From: Zingiber officinale
Lineage: Eukaryota > Streptophyta > Magnoliopsida > Zingiberales > Zingiberaceae
Reading direction: 5' to 3'
DNA: 64,000 nt
NCBI RefSeq assembly: GCF_018446385.1
Contig: NC_055992.1
Location: forward strand, 99,776,947 to 99,840,946
Under the pieces are notes generated by a model that searched no databases, had not been told where the DNA came from, and saw nothing but the letters and a program-made list of their open reading frames with translations. Below are positions 21,631 through 33,006 of the stretch, piece after piece; position 1 is the stretch's first letter; each line of letters begins with the position of its first letter. The position numbers and the translations under genes are program-made.

Positions 21631-24351
21631 TATTAACTAGCTAATTATACATATTGAAATTGTAATTATAGTCGAATTTCTTCCTTTCTTCTACTTTTAC
21701 TTTTATTGTCTTACACTTGTTTTATCATTTGAAATTTTTTTCAGATTATTATCAGTGTATCATAGACAGTATTAATACTGTATGTAAACAATGAGTCCAC
21801 TGTACACAAACAATCTAAAGTAGGATACAAATTGTTTTGGCAATGATATTAACTTCCATTGGTGAGGTTAAATCCAATTATATTAAAGAATTTCCTTTTC
21901 AATTTAGTTGAATTTTCACGTGATTATGCAGGGGGAAAAAACAAAATAAAATACTTCTGAAGCTTTAACTACTCTCAGAGGCCTTAACCACTCCCAACAA
22001 GCTCATCTTCTCCTCTCTTACTGTTTCATCTTTTGTAAGAAAAGTGGCAAGTAGGGATTATTCATATATTTTTTTTTCTGTATAATTACCTAACTCATTC
22101 TGGTAGATACTTGTGTGTGTGTGTGTGTCAATAAACAATGGCCATTGCAGTTCCCATGCACATTTCTGTCCTATTAAGTCCAGTGATGAATCTGATCAAA
22201 ACTTTGAAGACCTATTTACTAGTCTTCATCAAACAGTTTGGGGCAATAAATAATGTTTGAGCTAGGATTGTTTCTGATGCCACTTCTGTTGTGTATAGTG
22301 TTGAAATGCCTCATTAGCTCCATCATGTTTTGAAGCTTTTTCTTGGCATGGTGGCAATTAAAAGTTTCTTCACAAAGTGTTTCCCTATACTTCTCAAGAA
22401 AGGTGGAATTTCCTTTGTTCTTGCTAATTGATATATCAAATGTAATAATATTAACCATCTTGAATAATTTTCTCATATATCATCTCATTGTCTTATCAAT
22501 ACGATAGTTGAGTATAATATACATTTAAGTGGTTGCATACATTTATTTAGAATAGTACGGTCGTTTTCGAGTAGAACATTGAATTGGTTTCGAATTCAAA
22601 TAGTAAAATAAAGATGAGCATTTGATCCATTGTTGGCTCTGATACTGTACCAAACTTTCAATAGACACGAGTGTCTTCTTTTAATAATTTTTTCTCTAAT
22701 CATGTTTCTATTGTTCCTAAGTGTTGTTTAGTTGGCATATATTATAACATGAAGAGCTAAACCTTAAAAATGACTTGAGTAGCAATCACTTAAATTAAAA
22801 GTCATAGAATCATAATCCCTCTAGAATTAAGGTATCTACTTTCAAGTAACATGGTGTTTGCTAGATTCCCAAAAACAATGTACGTTAGTGCAAACCTTAA
22901 AAAAATATATTCCGTATTTATTTTGTCTACCATTTGATTTGAGTCATGTGTATTTGTCGGTTGTTCCTCAAAAGTAGTTGTATTTTAGTTCAAGCATTAG
23001 GCAACAAGACAAATAGAAGTAACTTCTCGAGAAGATAAATTTGCAAATGGAAAATAACAATTTATAACTTATCAAAAAAATTAAATATAGATAACATACA
23101 TAAAGAGCATGACTATATACACACAAAAATAACCTAGTTTAGTATATTCTTCCCTAAACATCTTTTGCTGTACATGCTATATGTCCCAAACTTAATAGCT
23201 TCTCGTGTATATTCCTAATTGATCATGCTTCTTCGATACATATATGGTCTTAAACAAACTTCTCGTGTATGATTTTGTTGATCGACTAGGTGATTGGATT
23301 CAAATTACATTGACTTTTGTGGATCTAATATATATATACTCTTTTTTTTTCTCTATGTGTACCACTCTTCAAACTACACATGCATCCCTAAGAATGGGAT
23401 CAGTTAAATAAACATGCATGTGTCGAAGTCTTTAAAGAAATACTTTATAGGAAAAGAATGAGTCTTAATGCTCTTGAGGCATTGCTCAAAGGTAATTGAA
23501 TGAAGATAACTAAACAGTAATTAAACTGTGAAGACATCAAAGAAAACTACAAGCTAAGTGGATAAAAAGAAAAACACCTTCAATAACGAACAAAAGTAAA
23601 TTGTAGTTTACCTTTCAATGCATGGTCCAATTTGATACTAAAGAAGTGATGGTCCAAAAAGACAGTGAAAGAAGTCTTATAAAACACATAAAGCTTGCAA
23701 GATATACACAATGCATGCATGGTATACACTGACACATTAGATATACAGTAGTTTAACAGTACTGTAACTCGATCGAGAGGAGACGTAATAATTGTCCAAG
23801 CCTAATTTATGTGGATAGGCAAGTATACTGGTTATGTCAGAAACCGCATCTAAGCAATTGTCCTTGCTAGCACTGCATTTACATTACATATTCACAGGCA
23901 CTGAAATAAATGGCAGATAAGAAATTATCTCACTAGATGCGGCGTATATTGGTGGCTCACGTGGAATCAGAAAATTAATCTTCCGATTACCAGGACAGTG
24001 AAAGTCTAAGATAAATCTATCCGAGCCAATTGTCAATTGAGACATCTGAGATCATCATCCGATCGGATAATCTCAATCCCGCTAGGCTCTACTTCTTTAT
24101 ATCATCTTAATCAGATCTTCCGACTCTCGAGGTTCAACACCTTCAGCTTTGTATAAGATGGACAGACTTATAACCAAGCTTTAGCCCATGATCAGAAATT
24201 AAGCCCTCTTTTACCAACCTATTATCCAACTATTTAGGTCTGGCTCAAAAAGCCCAATGGGCCTTTCGACTCACAAGTCTATTCCATAATTAATGTTGCG
24301 CGTGGAATTCTGAGAAACACATGAAACACTATCTTTGTATAGATACAATAT
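21631..24351. other. Intergenic DNA without recognisable gene
   Basis: This stretch is AT-rich. A (TG)n microsatellite lies at 22112-22128. An 85-codon minus frame at 22219-22476 has no recognisable domain and no neighbouring exon signals, so it is not called. A slightly less AT-rich stretch at 23930-24300 has no identifiable feature. Confidence 0.4.
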
Positions 24352-25063
24352 ATGTGTAGTGCATGCACGATGGGACTACATAATATAGTGATAGGACATT
24401 TTTTTATCCTGATATGATATTTTATTAATGTGAGAATTATAAAGATATTATAAAGGTCTTGCCCCCGTAGGCATAGGTAAGTTTTTTACTTCGCACACAT
24501 CTCATATTCTTATCCATCTTTTACATTTTTTTCCTCCATTTCACAGCGTTACAGTGGTTGTGCCAGGAACCCACTATCCTGTTTACGAACGCTTCTTCCT
24601 CCTCTACTCCTTGACTGTGCAAGTTTTCTCTTTCAAGGTTTTCTTCCGATCAACTTTGAAATCATCTCACTGGTAGTTTAGCTTTCACCGATTTCAAACG
24701 GAATCATCACTTGTGATGTGGCGATATAGGAGGCCCACTTGGCACAGGGTCAACTGTCAAGGTAGAGGCCAAAGTCAAGGTGGTTAATGCCAGAGTATCA
24801 AAGGGTCAAACGAAGGACAATTACAACAGTCGGTCAGGACAGTCAGTGTCTGACCTGCGGGAGACATGTCCGAGCGGACCACCTATCCAGTTCGGGATAA
24901 TACGATAAAACAGCAGACGCTCAGTATGGAGCAACAGGACACTAAAGGAGACCGGAAGGCTTGTCTGATCGAAAGAGACCAGAGTCACTACAACCAGTTA
25001 CCGCAAGGAAGAGTGGCTGATGACAACAGAGCGAAGGGGTCCCGATCGAGCCACTACAATGTA
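24352..25063 (+). repeat. Tandem duplication, copy 1 (gypsy LTR junction)
   Basis: This roughly 712-bp segment is followed directly by a second copy (25064-25760). Each copy contains an upstream part with the phrase ggcataggtaagttttttac and a start-of-LTR-like point tgtgatgtggcgatatagga (24714). A 66-codon ORF inside copy 1 is only a chance reading of the repeat. The two copies differ at scattered positions, so the duplication is not recent. Confidence 0.75.
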
Positions 25064-25760
25064 TGAGTAGTGCATGGGTGATAGGACTGCACAATACAGT
25101 GATAGGACATTTCTTTTATCCTGATACGATATTTCATTAATGTAGGAATTACAAAGATATTATAAAGGTCTTCCCCCACAGGCATAGGTAGGTTTTTTAC
25201 TTCACACAGATCTCATATTCTTGTCTATCTTTCACATTTTTTCCTCCACTTCACAACGTCAGAGTGGATATGCCAGGGACCCCCTATCCTGTTTACGAAC
25301 ACTTCTTCCTCCTCTGCTCCTTGACTATGCAAGTTTTCTCCTTCAAGGTTTTCTTTCGATCAACTTTGAAATCATCTTACTAATAGTTTAGCTTTCACCG
25401 ATTTTAAAAGGAATCATCACTTGTGATGCGGTGATATAGGAGGCCCACTTGGCACAGGGTCAACTGTCAAGGTAGAGGTCAAAGTCAAGGTGATCGATGC
25501 TAGAGTATCAAAAGGACAAACGAAGGTCAATTACAATGGTCGGTCAGGATAGTCAGTGCCTGACTAGTGGGAGACATGTCCAAGCGGACCACCTGTCCAG
25601 CTTGGGATAATACAGTACGACAGTAGACGCTCAGTATGGAGCAACAGGACACTAAAGGAGACCAGAGAGCTTACCTGATCGAAAGGGACAAGTCACTACA
25701 ACCAGTTACCGCAAGGAAGAGCGGCTGATGTCGACAGAGTGGAGGGGCCCTCACTGAGCG
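25064..25760 (+). repeat. Tandem duplication, copy 2
   Basis: This matches copy 1 with an offset of about 711-714 bp. Here the LTR-like part starting at 25423 continues into further LTR sequence, so copy 2 is attached to the complete LTR. Confidence 0.75.
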
Positions 25761-26303
25761 ACTACCCCACTCGGCCAAGCAACAGGACCACTGTCATATC
25801 TCTCGACATCGCTTTGGGAGCTAGTAGCGTTAACACGATGCATGATCGACAAGAGAATCATACAGCAGAAGCTTTTACTATCTTGTCAGGGATATGCATG
25901 TCTTGTTAAGGTATGATGTCAGAGGTACTTTCCTGACAAGTCCATTCATAGGACTTATTGGAGAACGTGCACATGTCTTGAGAAGCGTGCACGTCGCCCA
26001 TGCACCAGGGCTCTATATAAAGGGAGGTCCATCATCGACGGAGGTACGCGTTATTTATTGTTTGCGCTAGGGTTACTGTTGCTCCACTTTTTTCCACTAT
26101 TTCGATAACTAACTTTAGTGTCAGAGGGTCAACGTCGGGGACTCCTTCCCTTGCTCGATACTAATGTTACTTATTTTGTAGAGTAGAGCGAAATCTACAA
26201 TCAGTCAGTAAAAACACCACATCTCTAATTTTTCACCTTTTCATTTTTGAACAAGATGAATTTGTTATACATCTATCGACGATCTAATGCTAACTATAGA
26301 TAG
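25423..26303 (+). mobile_element. Ty3/gypsy LTR, plus orientation
   Basis: It opens tgtgatgcggtgatatagga and continues through cgagcggaccacc-like sequence and a promoter TATA element, ctctatataaaggg (26011-26024). This is followed by ggaggtccatcatcgacgga, the expected start-of-transcript region. The same opening style is seen at 20575 on the minus strand. No protein domain flanks it, so it is a solo or truncated LTR. Confidence 0.5.
25953..26303 (+). repeat. Second tandem duplication, copy 1 (promoter half of the LTR)
   Basis: A segment of about 350 bp starting ttattggagaacgtgcacat contains the TATA element at 26014-26020 and the gaacaagatgaatttgttat end phrase. It is repeated immediately downstream. 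Confidence 0.75.
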
Positions 26304-26650
26304 TTATTGGAGAACGTGTCCATACCTTGAGAAGCGTGCATATCACCCCATGCACCAGGGCTCTATATAAAGGAGGTCCATCATCGACGGAGGTACGCGT
26401 TATTCACTGTTGGCGCTAGGATTACTGTTGCTCCACTTTCTTCCACTATTTCGATAACTGACTTGAGCGTTGAAAGATCAACGTCAGAGATCCTTTCTCT
26501 ACCTCGACACTAACATTATTTATTTTGTAGAATGGAGTGAGATCTACAATCGATCAGTCAAATCACTACATCCCTAATTTTTCACCATTTCATTTTTGGA
26601 CAGGATGAATTTGTTATACATCTATGGACGATCTAATGCTAATTACAAAC
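26304..26650 (+). repeat. Second tandem duplication, copy 2
   Basis: This repeats 25953-26303 with an offset of about 349 bp, from ttattggagaacgtgtccat to the final attacaaacagtta. The TATA element is kept (ctctatataaagg, 26361-26373), so the LTR carries two potential promoters in series. This pair of duplications ends about 490 bp upstream of the MYB start codon. Confidence 0.75.
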
Positions 26651-27052
26651 AGTTAGAAAAAAAACCATCATTCACAAATCTAAATCCTTTTAACAACCCA
26701 TTTAATGCCTTCATAGAAATACACATGCAATGTATAACAGCATTTACTGTGTAACTTGAGAGGGGAAGTCTCAATAATAATTATAAGTGATGGGACAAAG
26801 CTACCTAATTCACAAAGAGCCGTAAGTATACGGATCCATGGATGTCAGAGTCTGTTTCACTCACATGCATGGATCATTTATATATCAGGGAAATTGTAAA
26901 GGTAATTAATTTACAGGGTACGTAGGAAAAACAAAAGTAAATCAGATCAGACATGTGCCACGGATCATTTCTACTGCAGGTGATGCTGATGGTGCCGAGC
27001 TAGCATTATAAATAATACATGTTACTTCACTATATTCTTGTTCCTTCACCCC

Positions 27053-27054
<2 letters not shown>

Positions 27055-27083
<29 letters not shown>
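27055..27083. repeat. (TA)n microsatellite in the MYB promoter
   Basis: An uninterrupted run of about 14 TA dinucleotides ends about 59 bp upstream of the MYB start codon. It is followed by a further ctatatatacgtg. Any TATA element of the MYB gene must lie in or beside this length-variable run. Confidence 0.85.
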
Positions 27084-27087
<4 letters not shown>

Positions 27088-27141
27088 TAACTATATATAC
27101 GTGATCTACTACTCTTCTCTGGGTTACACTTACAACAAGGA

Positions 27142-28267
27142 ATGGGGAGGGCACCCTGCTGTGACAAAGCCAGTGTGAAGAAGGGCCACTGGTCTCCTGA
27201 GGAAGACAAGCAGCTGAAGGAGTACATCGAGAAGCATGGCACTGGTGGTAACTGGATTGCTCTCCCTCATAAAGCTGGTAATTAATGAGATTATCAGATC
27301 ATGCAGATTAATTACAGTCGATAGTGTGGTTCTTCTTGTCGATGATTGATTGAATGAATGAATGAATGAATGAATGATTGATTGGTTGAAGTGCAGGTCT
27401 GAATAGGTGCGGGAAGAGTTGCAGACTGAGGTGGCTCAACTATTTGAGGCCCAACATCAAGCATGGATGCTTCTCTGACGACGAAGACAGGATCATCACC
27501 AACCTCTACGCCAGCATCGGCAGCAGGTTGGCGCCAAGTGAACTCTTTTGGCTGCATTCTCAGATTTCTTAATTAGGGGACAATTGTGGCGGTGCAGGTG
27601 GTCCATCATAGCCAGCCACCTCCCCGGCAGGACTGACAACGACATCAAGAACTACTGGAACACCAAGCTTAAGAAGAAGTTCTCGGGGATCCTTTCGCCG
27701 CCGAGGAGGATTAAGCAGCAGCATCATCACGATCGAATTCAGCTGCAGCTTCATCAGCAACAGTTTACTGACTACGCCGCCGCCTGCAGCTTTCCCTACG
27801 CCGGTGCCGCATTGGATGCTGCTGCTGCTTCTCCTAACGACTCCTTGATTTTGTCGTTGCAAGGCCTCGATGCCGCCTTGCCCTTCTCTGCGTTGCTCGG
27901 TGGCGGCGGCGGCGGCGGGTCGCATCTGCAGCAGGCAGCGGAGCAGCAGCAGCAGTCTTGCAATTTCATCAAGTTGGGAGGCAACGCCGGAGGCATCGGC
28001 TACATCGGTAACGCTGCGTACGCCGATGCCTACCTGCACGAGGCGGAGCACGGCGCTCTGGGCTTCGAGAACTACCTCCACGGCAGCACCGCCGGCGGCG
28101 GCTTGGAGCCCGTCGACCTCTCCGGCAGCCGCGACAGCGCCGACGAGCTGGGTTTCAACTTGGAGGAATACGAAATGGCTCCGATGATCGCGGCGGCGGC
28201 GGCCGGCTCCGGCAACCTCTACCTCGACGAGACGATGCTGGCCGGATCCTCCATGTGCTTCTACTGA
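27142..28267 (+). CDS. R2R3-MYB transcription factor, RAX/MYB36 (subgroup 14) type
   Basis: Three exons: 27142-27277, 27397-27526 and 27598-28267; 311 residues. Introns are 119 and 71 bp, with GT..AG ends and the classic R2R3-MYB phases (Gly46 split after one base, Arg89 after two). The start [15 protein letters not shown] is the subgroup 14 N-terminus. R2 carries W17, W38 and W58; R3 carries F71, W90 and W109, followed by [20 protein letters not shown]. All DNA-contact tryptophans are present, so a nuclear DNA-binding protein is expected. The C-terminal half is Ala/Gly/Gln-rich (H and Q runs, a seven-glycine run, poly-Ala) and ends in an acidic region, a plausible activation domain. Family members control axillary meristem initiation (RAX) or Casparian strip differentiation (MYB36); the sequence alone does not decide between them. 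Odd points: His16 replaces the usual Pro of KKGPW, and Asn48 replaces the usual Lys/Arg of GLKRCGKS. GC-rich exon 3 contrasts with the AT-rich flanks, as in many monocot genes. Confidence 0.93.
27351..27379. repeat. (GAAT)n microsatellite in MYB intron 1
   Basis: About six tandem copies of tgaa, followed by tgattgattgattgg, lie 15-45 bp upstream of the acceptor of exon 2. The run overlaps the usual branch-point zone but leaves the gtgcag acceptor intact. Confidence 0.8.
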
Positions 28268-29540
28268 TCAAGACATTAAGATCTCCGTCCTAATTCACGA
28301 GGCCGGCGTGCATGAGACGACCAGGATAGGGAAGAAAATTGTCTACGTGAGCTGGACATCGCGCAGAGTGGGCCCCTCCTCCTGTTTCCTTTTCCGTCGC
28401 GTTCATATCGATTCTGACGAAGTGTTTGGTGGGGGGAGCCGTTTTAGGGCCTTGTGGGTGATCATTCGCCGGAAACGATCAATCAGTGCTGACATCACTT
28501 CTGGCCATGAATATCGTGACTGCGACCTCCTCCAATTTATTCTCTACTCTCTTTATGATCATAAATGGCTAGCACGTCAGTTTCATGAACTATTTATTAT
28601 CTATCATGTCCTTTAAAGAATCCAATTTTTTCCTTGTGTTTTTTTTTTCTTTCTCTGTTTTCTTTTAAACAGCAGAAGATCCAGAGATATGATTGTCGTT
28701 TTCAGATTCGCCACGCAGGAAGGGCGCAGCACGTGCGCACAGGAAATCGGTCGTCTAGAATAATCCGACAAGATATAAAACAAAGGATTTAGCCCCGAAA
28801 GATCCGATTAGGAAGAACGATCGATGATCTGATGATCTGATCAACCATGGCGACCTCTGACATGAAATTCCATGCTATCTCTTTCTGACAGTTTTTTTAT
28901 TAGGAATTTCGTGGCCCAGGAACCGGTAGAGAGCATTCCTTCCTTCCTTCCTTCCTTCCCCTCGAAAATCCAAATAGTTAGGTTGACAGATTGGTTAATG
29001 AAATGATAAAATATTGGCACGTGCCATGAGACACAAATTAAAATTAGGGAAAGATCACATATGAAAAAAAAAATTAAAATAACGTCTCCAATCCATCAAA
29101 TGCTAGCTTTTTTTTTATAAATATTAAAGTCTAAGAAGATATTCATATTGTTATCCAATTATTCATAATTCTATCCCAATTATAATATATTTGTAGTAAT
29201 TTTTTTTTTAAATGGGGCACACAATTTAAGAACATCTTCAATGCAAGATTTATGAGATGTTTGTAAAATCAAAAAAGCTGAATAAAAAGCCTTGAACCAT
29301 TGTAGAGGTGAGATTTGAGGTTTGTAATTTAAGAGCGGTAGTAAAAATATAAATCTGTTCTTTTGTATCAAATTTGATGTAATATGCATGAAGTCATGCA
29401 ACTCATACGATGAATTGGATCATAAGAAAGTTCATTTAAAGCTTTAACCATTGAAGATATTTCAATGAGCTTTCATATTGTTGATGTGATATATTGGGAT
29501 CCTGAAAAAAACTCATTTAGAGCTTTAACCATTGGAGATG
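28268..29540. other. MYB 3' flank and intergenic DNA
   Basis: The first few hundred bases are presumably 3' untranslated region (no clear signal could be fixed). A (TTCC)n microsatellite lies at 28936-28959. Beyond 29000 the DNA is AT-rich with no recognisable gene. The ORF at 28308-28616 has no domain and starts inside the likely 3' UTR. Confidence 0.4.
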
Positions 29541-29544
29541 CCCT

Positions 29545-29665
29545 AAGGATGCTAGGCTTTTGAGTTGTCCATTATACGTGTTTTCCGATTTACCCTAATG
29601 GCAAATGGAAAATTCTATAGAATCGAACCGATCACCTCAGTAATAGTCAATGGGACTAACTGAAT
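29545..29665 (-). mobile_element. Possible SINE fragment
   Basis: The minus strand has CCATTGACTATTACTGAGG, then the near-perfect B-box GGTTCGATTCT (about 29620-29632), then a body ending in gagttgtccattatacgtg-like sequence. There is no acceptor-stem pairing or full cloverleaf, so it is not a tRNA gene. Confidence 0.35.
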
Positions 29666-31140
29666 TTATTATTTTTATAAATATTAAAAAAATTTATTTT
29701 TATAAATAATAAAAATATTTTTATTTTCAATATTAATGTAACTGTTATAACTGAAAATTTTAATTCTTTTATTTTAATCAAAAATTACTATATACTGCCT
29801 ACGTTAAAAAATTCTCTGCATTTTGCTCATTATTTAAATTTCATCAAAATTATTTTAAAATAGTTCTAAATAATTATTTAATTTATTATAATAATGTTAT
29901 ATTAACGGTTACATATTTAATAATTATCAAATAGTTATTATACATTATAGTAGTTAGTACAATAATCCACACAATCTTTAGATATCTTAAAAAAAAATTA
30001 AAAAAAATATATCTTACCATTATACCATTCTCCCAGGCCGTTTCCACATGCCCATTTAATTTGTATTCCCATGGGTTCCCACGTGTCAATATTTTATCTT
30101 TTCATTAACCAATATTTTAAACATGTGTTATCCTTTCAAGGAGAACTTTGTTTATAGGACACTTGGTGAAAACAATTTTCTGAACTTTTAAAAATAATCT
30201 TCTGCAACTTTTGATAAGACTTTGTGTTTAACTCATTGTAATAATTAAGAAGTTGCACAAACATTTAGGTACTCCATAGTTAAATTTGGTGAACAACTCT
30301 TTTACGTGCTTTGCATGAGGGATGAAATTGCTTCTCTTGACAAATCAAGAGTATCCTAGGCAAGGTGAGAAGGCTTAAGTGGAAAATCTTAATAGATTGA
30401 GAGAACGGGATGTTAAACAAAAGAAAAGTCCAAACATATGAAAGGGACCAAATGTTTGGCAAAAAAAATTCTAGGAGAGAATCCTAGATAATGAAAAATT
30501 TGAAAGGAATAAATTCTAAATAAATGAGAAGTCTTGGAAAAGTGAATTTCAATCAAATAATAAATCTAGATAAGTTAAGTAGACCAAGTACCAAGCAAAC
30601 TCAGTAGGTTAGATAGACCAGATACTAGATATAGCATAATTTATATTTTGGTTGCGGAATAAATATGTCACGTTAGCAAATCGAGAAAATTATATTAAAA
30701 GAGGACAAAAATAGATCTAACAATCACTCAGGCTCTAAAATTCATTAAGGAGATTCCAAGATGAGTGTTTCATATTCAAAATCTCTAGAGACGACCAATA
30801 TTCCAGTAATTGCTTGTTCATTTATTTTAATAATTATTACTTGTGTTTTATTGTTTTGTTTGAAAACATATGCGGTAAGAGATTTTTCCACCTTCGAAAA
30901 TATCTTAAAAAGAAAAAGAACTAATGGCTCGTGATGGAGATATAGTCATAGAGTAGGAATCCTAAAGGATTACCGAACTACATAAATTCTATGTGTTTTT
31001 TTATTTATATTGATTATTTTACTGTGTACTAATTTTAACAGAAAAGAAAAAAAAATCAAGGAGGACGAAGACAAGTTTATTATTTAAGTTGGGATACTTC
31101 TGTCATGAAAAGCATTAATATTATTTAAGTTTAGGAAACT
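29666..31140. other. AT-rich intergenic DNA
   Basis: No coding, RNA or transposon signature is recognised. Very high A+T with T- and A-tracts near 29670-30010. Confidence 0.45.
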
Positions 31141-31520
31141 AGTCCTGATGTCAGAGAAGCCCTGTTCTGAACACCACTACTGTGGCAATAACCTTCACAA
31201 GCTTCAACCAACTCCACAGCAGGCACCTTCTGACCTGAAGCAGAATCGAGACAGGAAGGCTTTGGTCATCCACTTAATAATTCCCTCATCTTCCTGCACA
31301 AACAGGGAAAATGAGAACAAGAAAGATCTTTAGGTTTGGAAGATTGCAGGAGGAGATGGCCAAGGAACCACCAAACCTTTACATATTGCAGGCTGCAGCA
31401 GCATCTGTGCCTTCCTCCAATAACCGCTGCTTCAACCTGCTTCTCGTAGAGGACAAAAGACCTAATAATTCAGCTCTCTGCACAAACACTTTGATGAACG
31501 AACCTTCTATGAACTAAGCA
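31141..31520 (+). other. Unidentified more GC-rich stretch with short ORFs
   Basis: Two overlapping plus-strand frames (31148-31333, 61 codons; 31311-31517, 68 codons) lie in a stretch with clearly higher G+C than its surroundings. I recognise no family. Codons look less AT-biased than the neighbours, so it could be an exon relic of a lost gene, part of a non-coding transcript, or chance. No splice-linked partner was found. Confidence 0.2.
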
Positions 31521-31739
31521 TTTGTTTGTTTGTTGAACAATCTTTACTTAACCTGAACAAGCTTCTTTTGCCATCAGGGATTACTTACTGCTCCAACAAC
31601 TACAGCTACTGGTGTTGCAATTTAAGACAACCTTTATGCAGTAAAATGACTCATCCTTGAAAATGTTTTTTTTCACACTAACATGTTAAATACTTGGCTT
31701 TTGTTTTCTTGTTCCCTTAAAAAAATTATGATTAGGTAA

Positions 31740-31920
31740 CATTAAATCTGGATGACTAATTCGATTTCACGAAAGTTTGGGAAAACACTGGCAGCGAACA
31801 ACTCAAAAACTCAACAAAACACCCCTACAAATACAAAAGTCCGAACATTATCAGAGATTGAACCCAAGTTTCCCACGTGACAGGCGGGGATAGTCACCCC
31901 AATACTACAACGACATTGTT
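31740..31920 (-). mobile_element. tRNA-derived SINE-like copy
   Basis: On the minus strand, from 31920: GTCGTTGTAGTATTGGGGTG (A-box region), about 30 bp, then CTTGGGTTCAATCTCTG (B-box GGTTCAATC). A body of about 120 bp follows to a T-rich end near 31720. Head order and spacing fit a plant SINE. Confidence 0.5.
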
Positions 31921-32027
31921 GTTCTCTTGTTCCCTAGAAACCTATGGAATATGACATCAAATTTTGTCCAGATAGATAATTCATAATCACCAAGCGACTC
32001 CTTTTGAATGATAAATGGCCTACTTAA

Positions 32028-32195
32028 CTTGGGTCGGTGGTTAGAATATTGCTTTCATGTGATGATAGTCGTTGATTCAAATCCAATAGTCGATGAAATG
32101 GTATCCAATAAGTTAACCACGAGTACTCACTTCTTCGTACGAATCATCACTTCAGAAAATCGCTAGAGTTATTAATTGGCAATTAAACATGATGT
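32028..32195 (+). mobile_element. tRNA-derived SINE-like copy
   Basis: Plus strand: GGTCGGTGGTTAGAATATTG (A-box-like GGTTAGAATA), then CGTTGATTCAAATCCAATAG (B-box GATTCAAATCC) 30 bp on. A body with cactcacttcttcgtacgaa follows. It is the second copy within 300 bp, in opposite orientation to the one at 31740-31920. Confidence 0.5.
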
Positions 32196-33006
32196 AGACT
32201 CTTTGCCAAACAATAGCATATGCTAGTCAGGCATCTATATAAACGACGAAAGAAGGCCATTACCTAGATCAAATAGACTCGAGTTTGAATCATTTGGAAT
32301 CATTACTAAAATCACTACTAGATCTTTTTGTAACTAGAAGAAATATTGTGGCAACAAGCAGCGACATTAAATTAACCTTTTACCTCAATTTCTCCGAGAG
32401 AGAAACAGCGACTATTAGGATCAACGTCATAGGTCGAGTATATATATCACACTCATTATGAGCTATGGCCTCTCCCGATAAGTAAGAAAGCCACCTTAAA
32501 ATGGCATAGAGCAAAATAGGAGATTGACCATGATTTGCTGAGAGAAGGAAGCTCAAGTAACTTTCAAAGAACATTCATCGAACGTCTCAAGTGCAATTGA
32601 GATAGACCACCTCAAACCAACACATCAAACAGTTCCTTCTACTCTTTCCCTCTCCCTGAATTCAAAACTCTGAATTGCATGAATTCCTTGATTTGTGAAG
32701 AACAATTTAAAAACAAAAAACAAATTCTAGCAATTATTAGGATGTACAGAGTTAACTGTTGAAATTATGTTATTGTTTCTCATGATGGCGGAACATCCTC
32801 TACCCTTCATTATCAAAAATAATTAATAGTTATCGCCCCTGCTGTCTCTACGACGATATTGAAATGTACAGAGGAAATCAAATAAATGGGTCTGTTGGCT
32901 CCTGCTTGGCAGGATTCTCTTGCTCACATCTGATTGGGGGCAAAAAGAATTTGGAATACTATTAGAACAAAAGTGGACCTACTCGATAAATGGAACTGTG
33001 GAGCTA
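32196..33006. other. 3' flank of the NHL gene
   Basis: Intergenic DNA and probable 3' untranslated region of the minus-strand NHL gene, whose stop codon is at 33009-33007. No other gene is recognised. Confidence 0.5.

Noticed and set aside
22219..22476. 85-codon minus-strand ORF in intergenic DNA
   Set aside because: No recognisable domain, no exon signals that fit a partner, and ordinary AT-rich composition.
27569..28187. Long antisense and shifted ORFs over MYB exon 3 (170, 105 and 66 codons)
   Set aside because: They are shadows of the GC-rich exon; the plus-strand MYB frame explains the openness.
29615..29640. Possible tRNA gene from a GGTTCGATTCT B-box (also at 31860, 32080, 21570)
   Set aside because: No cloverleaf or acceptor stem could be formed; the tRNA-like heads lead into SINE-like bodies.
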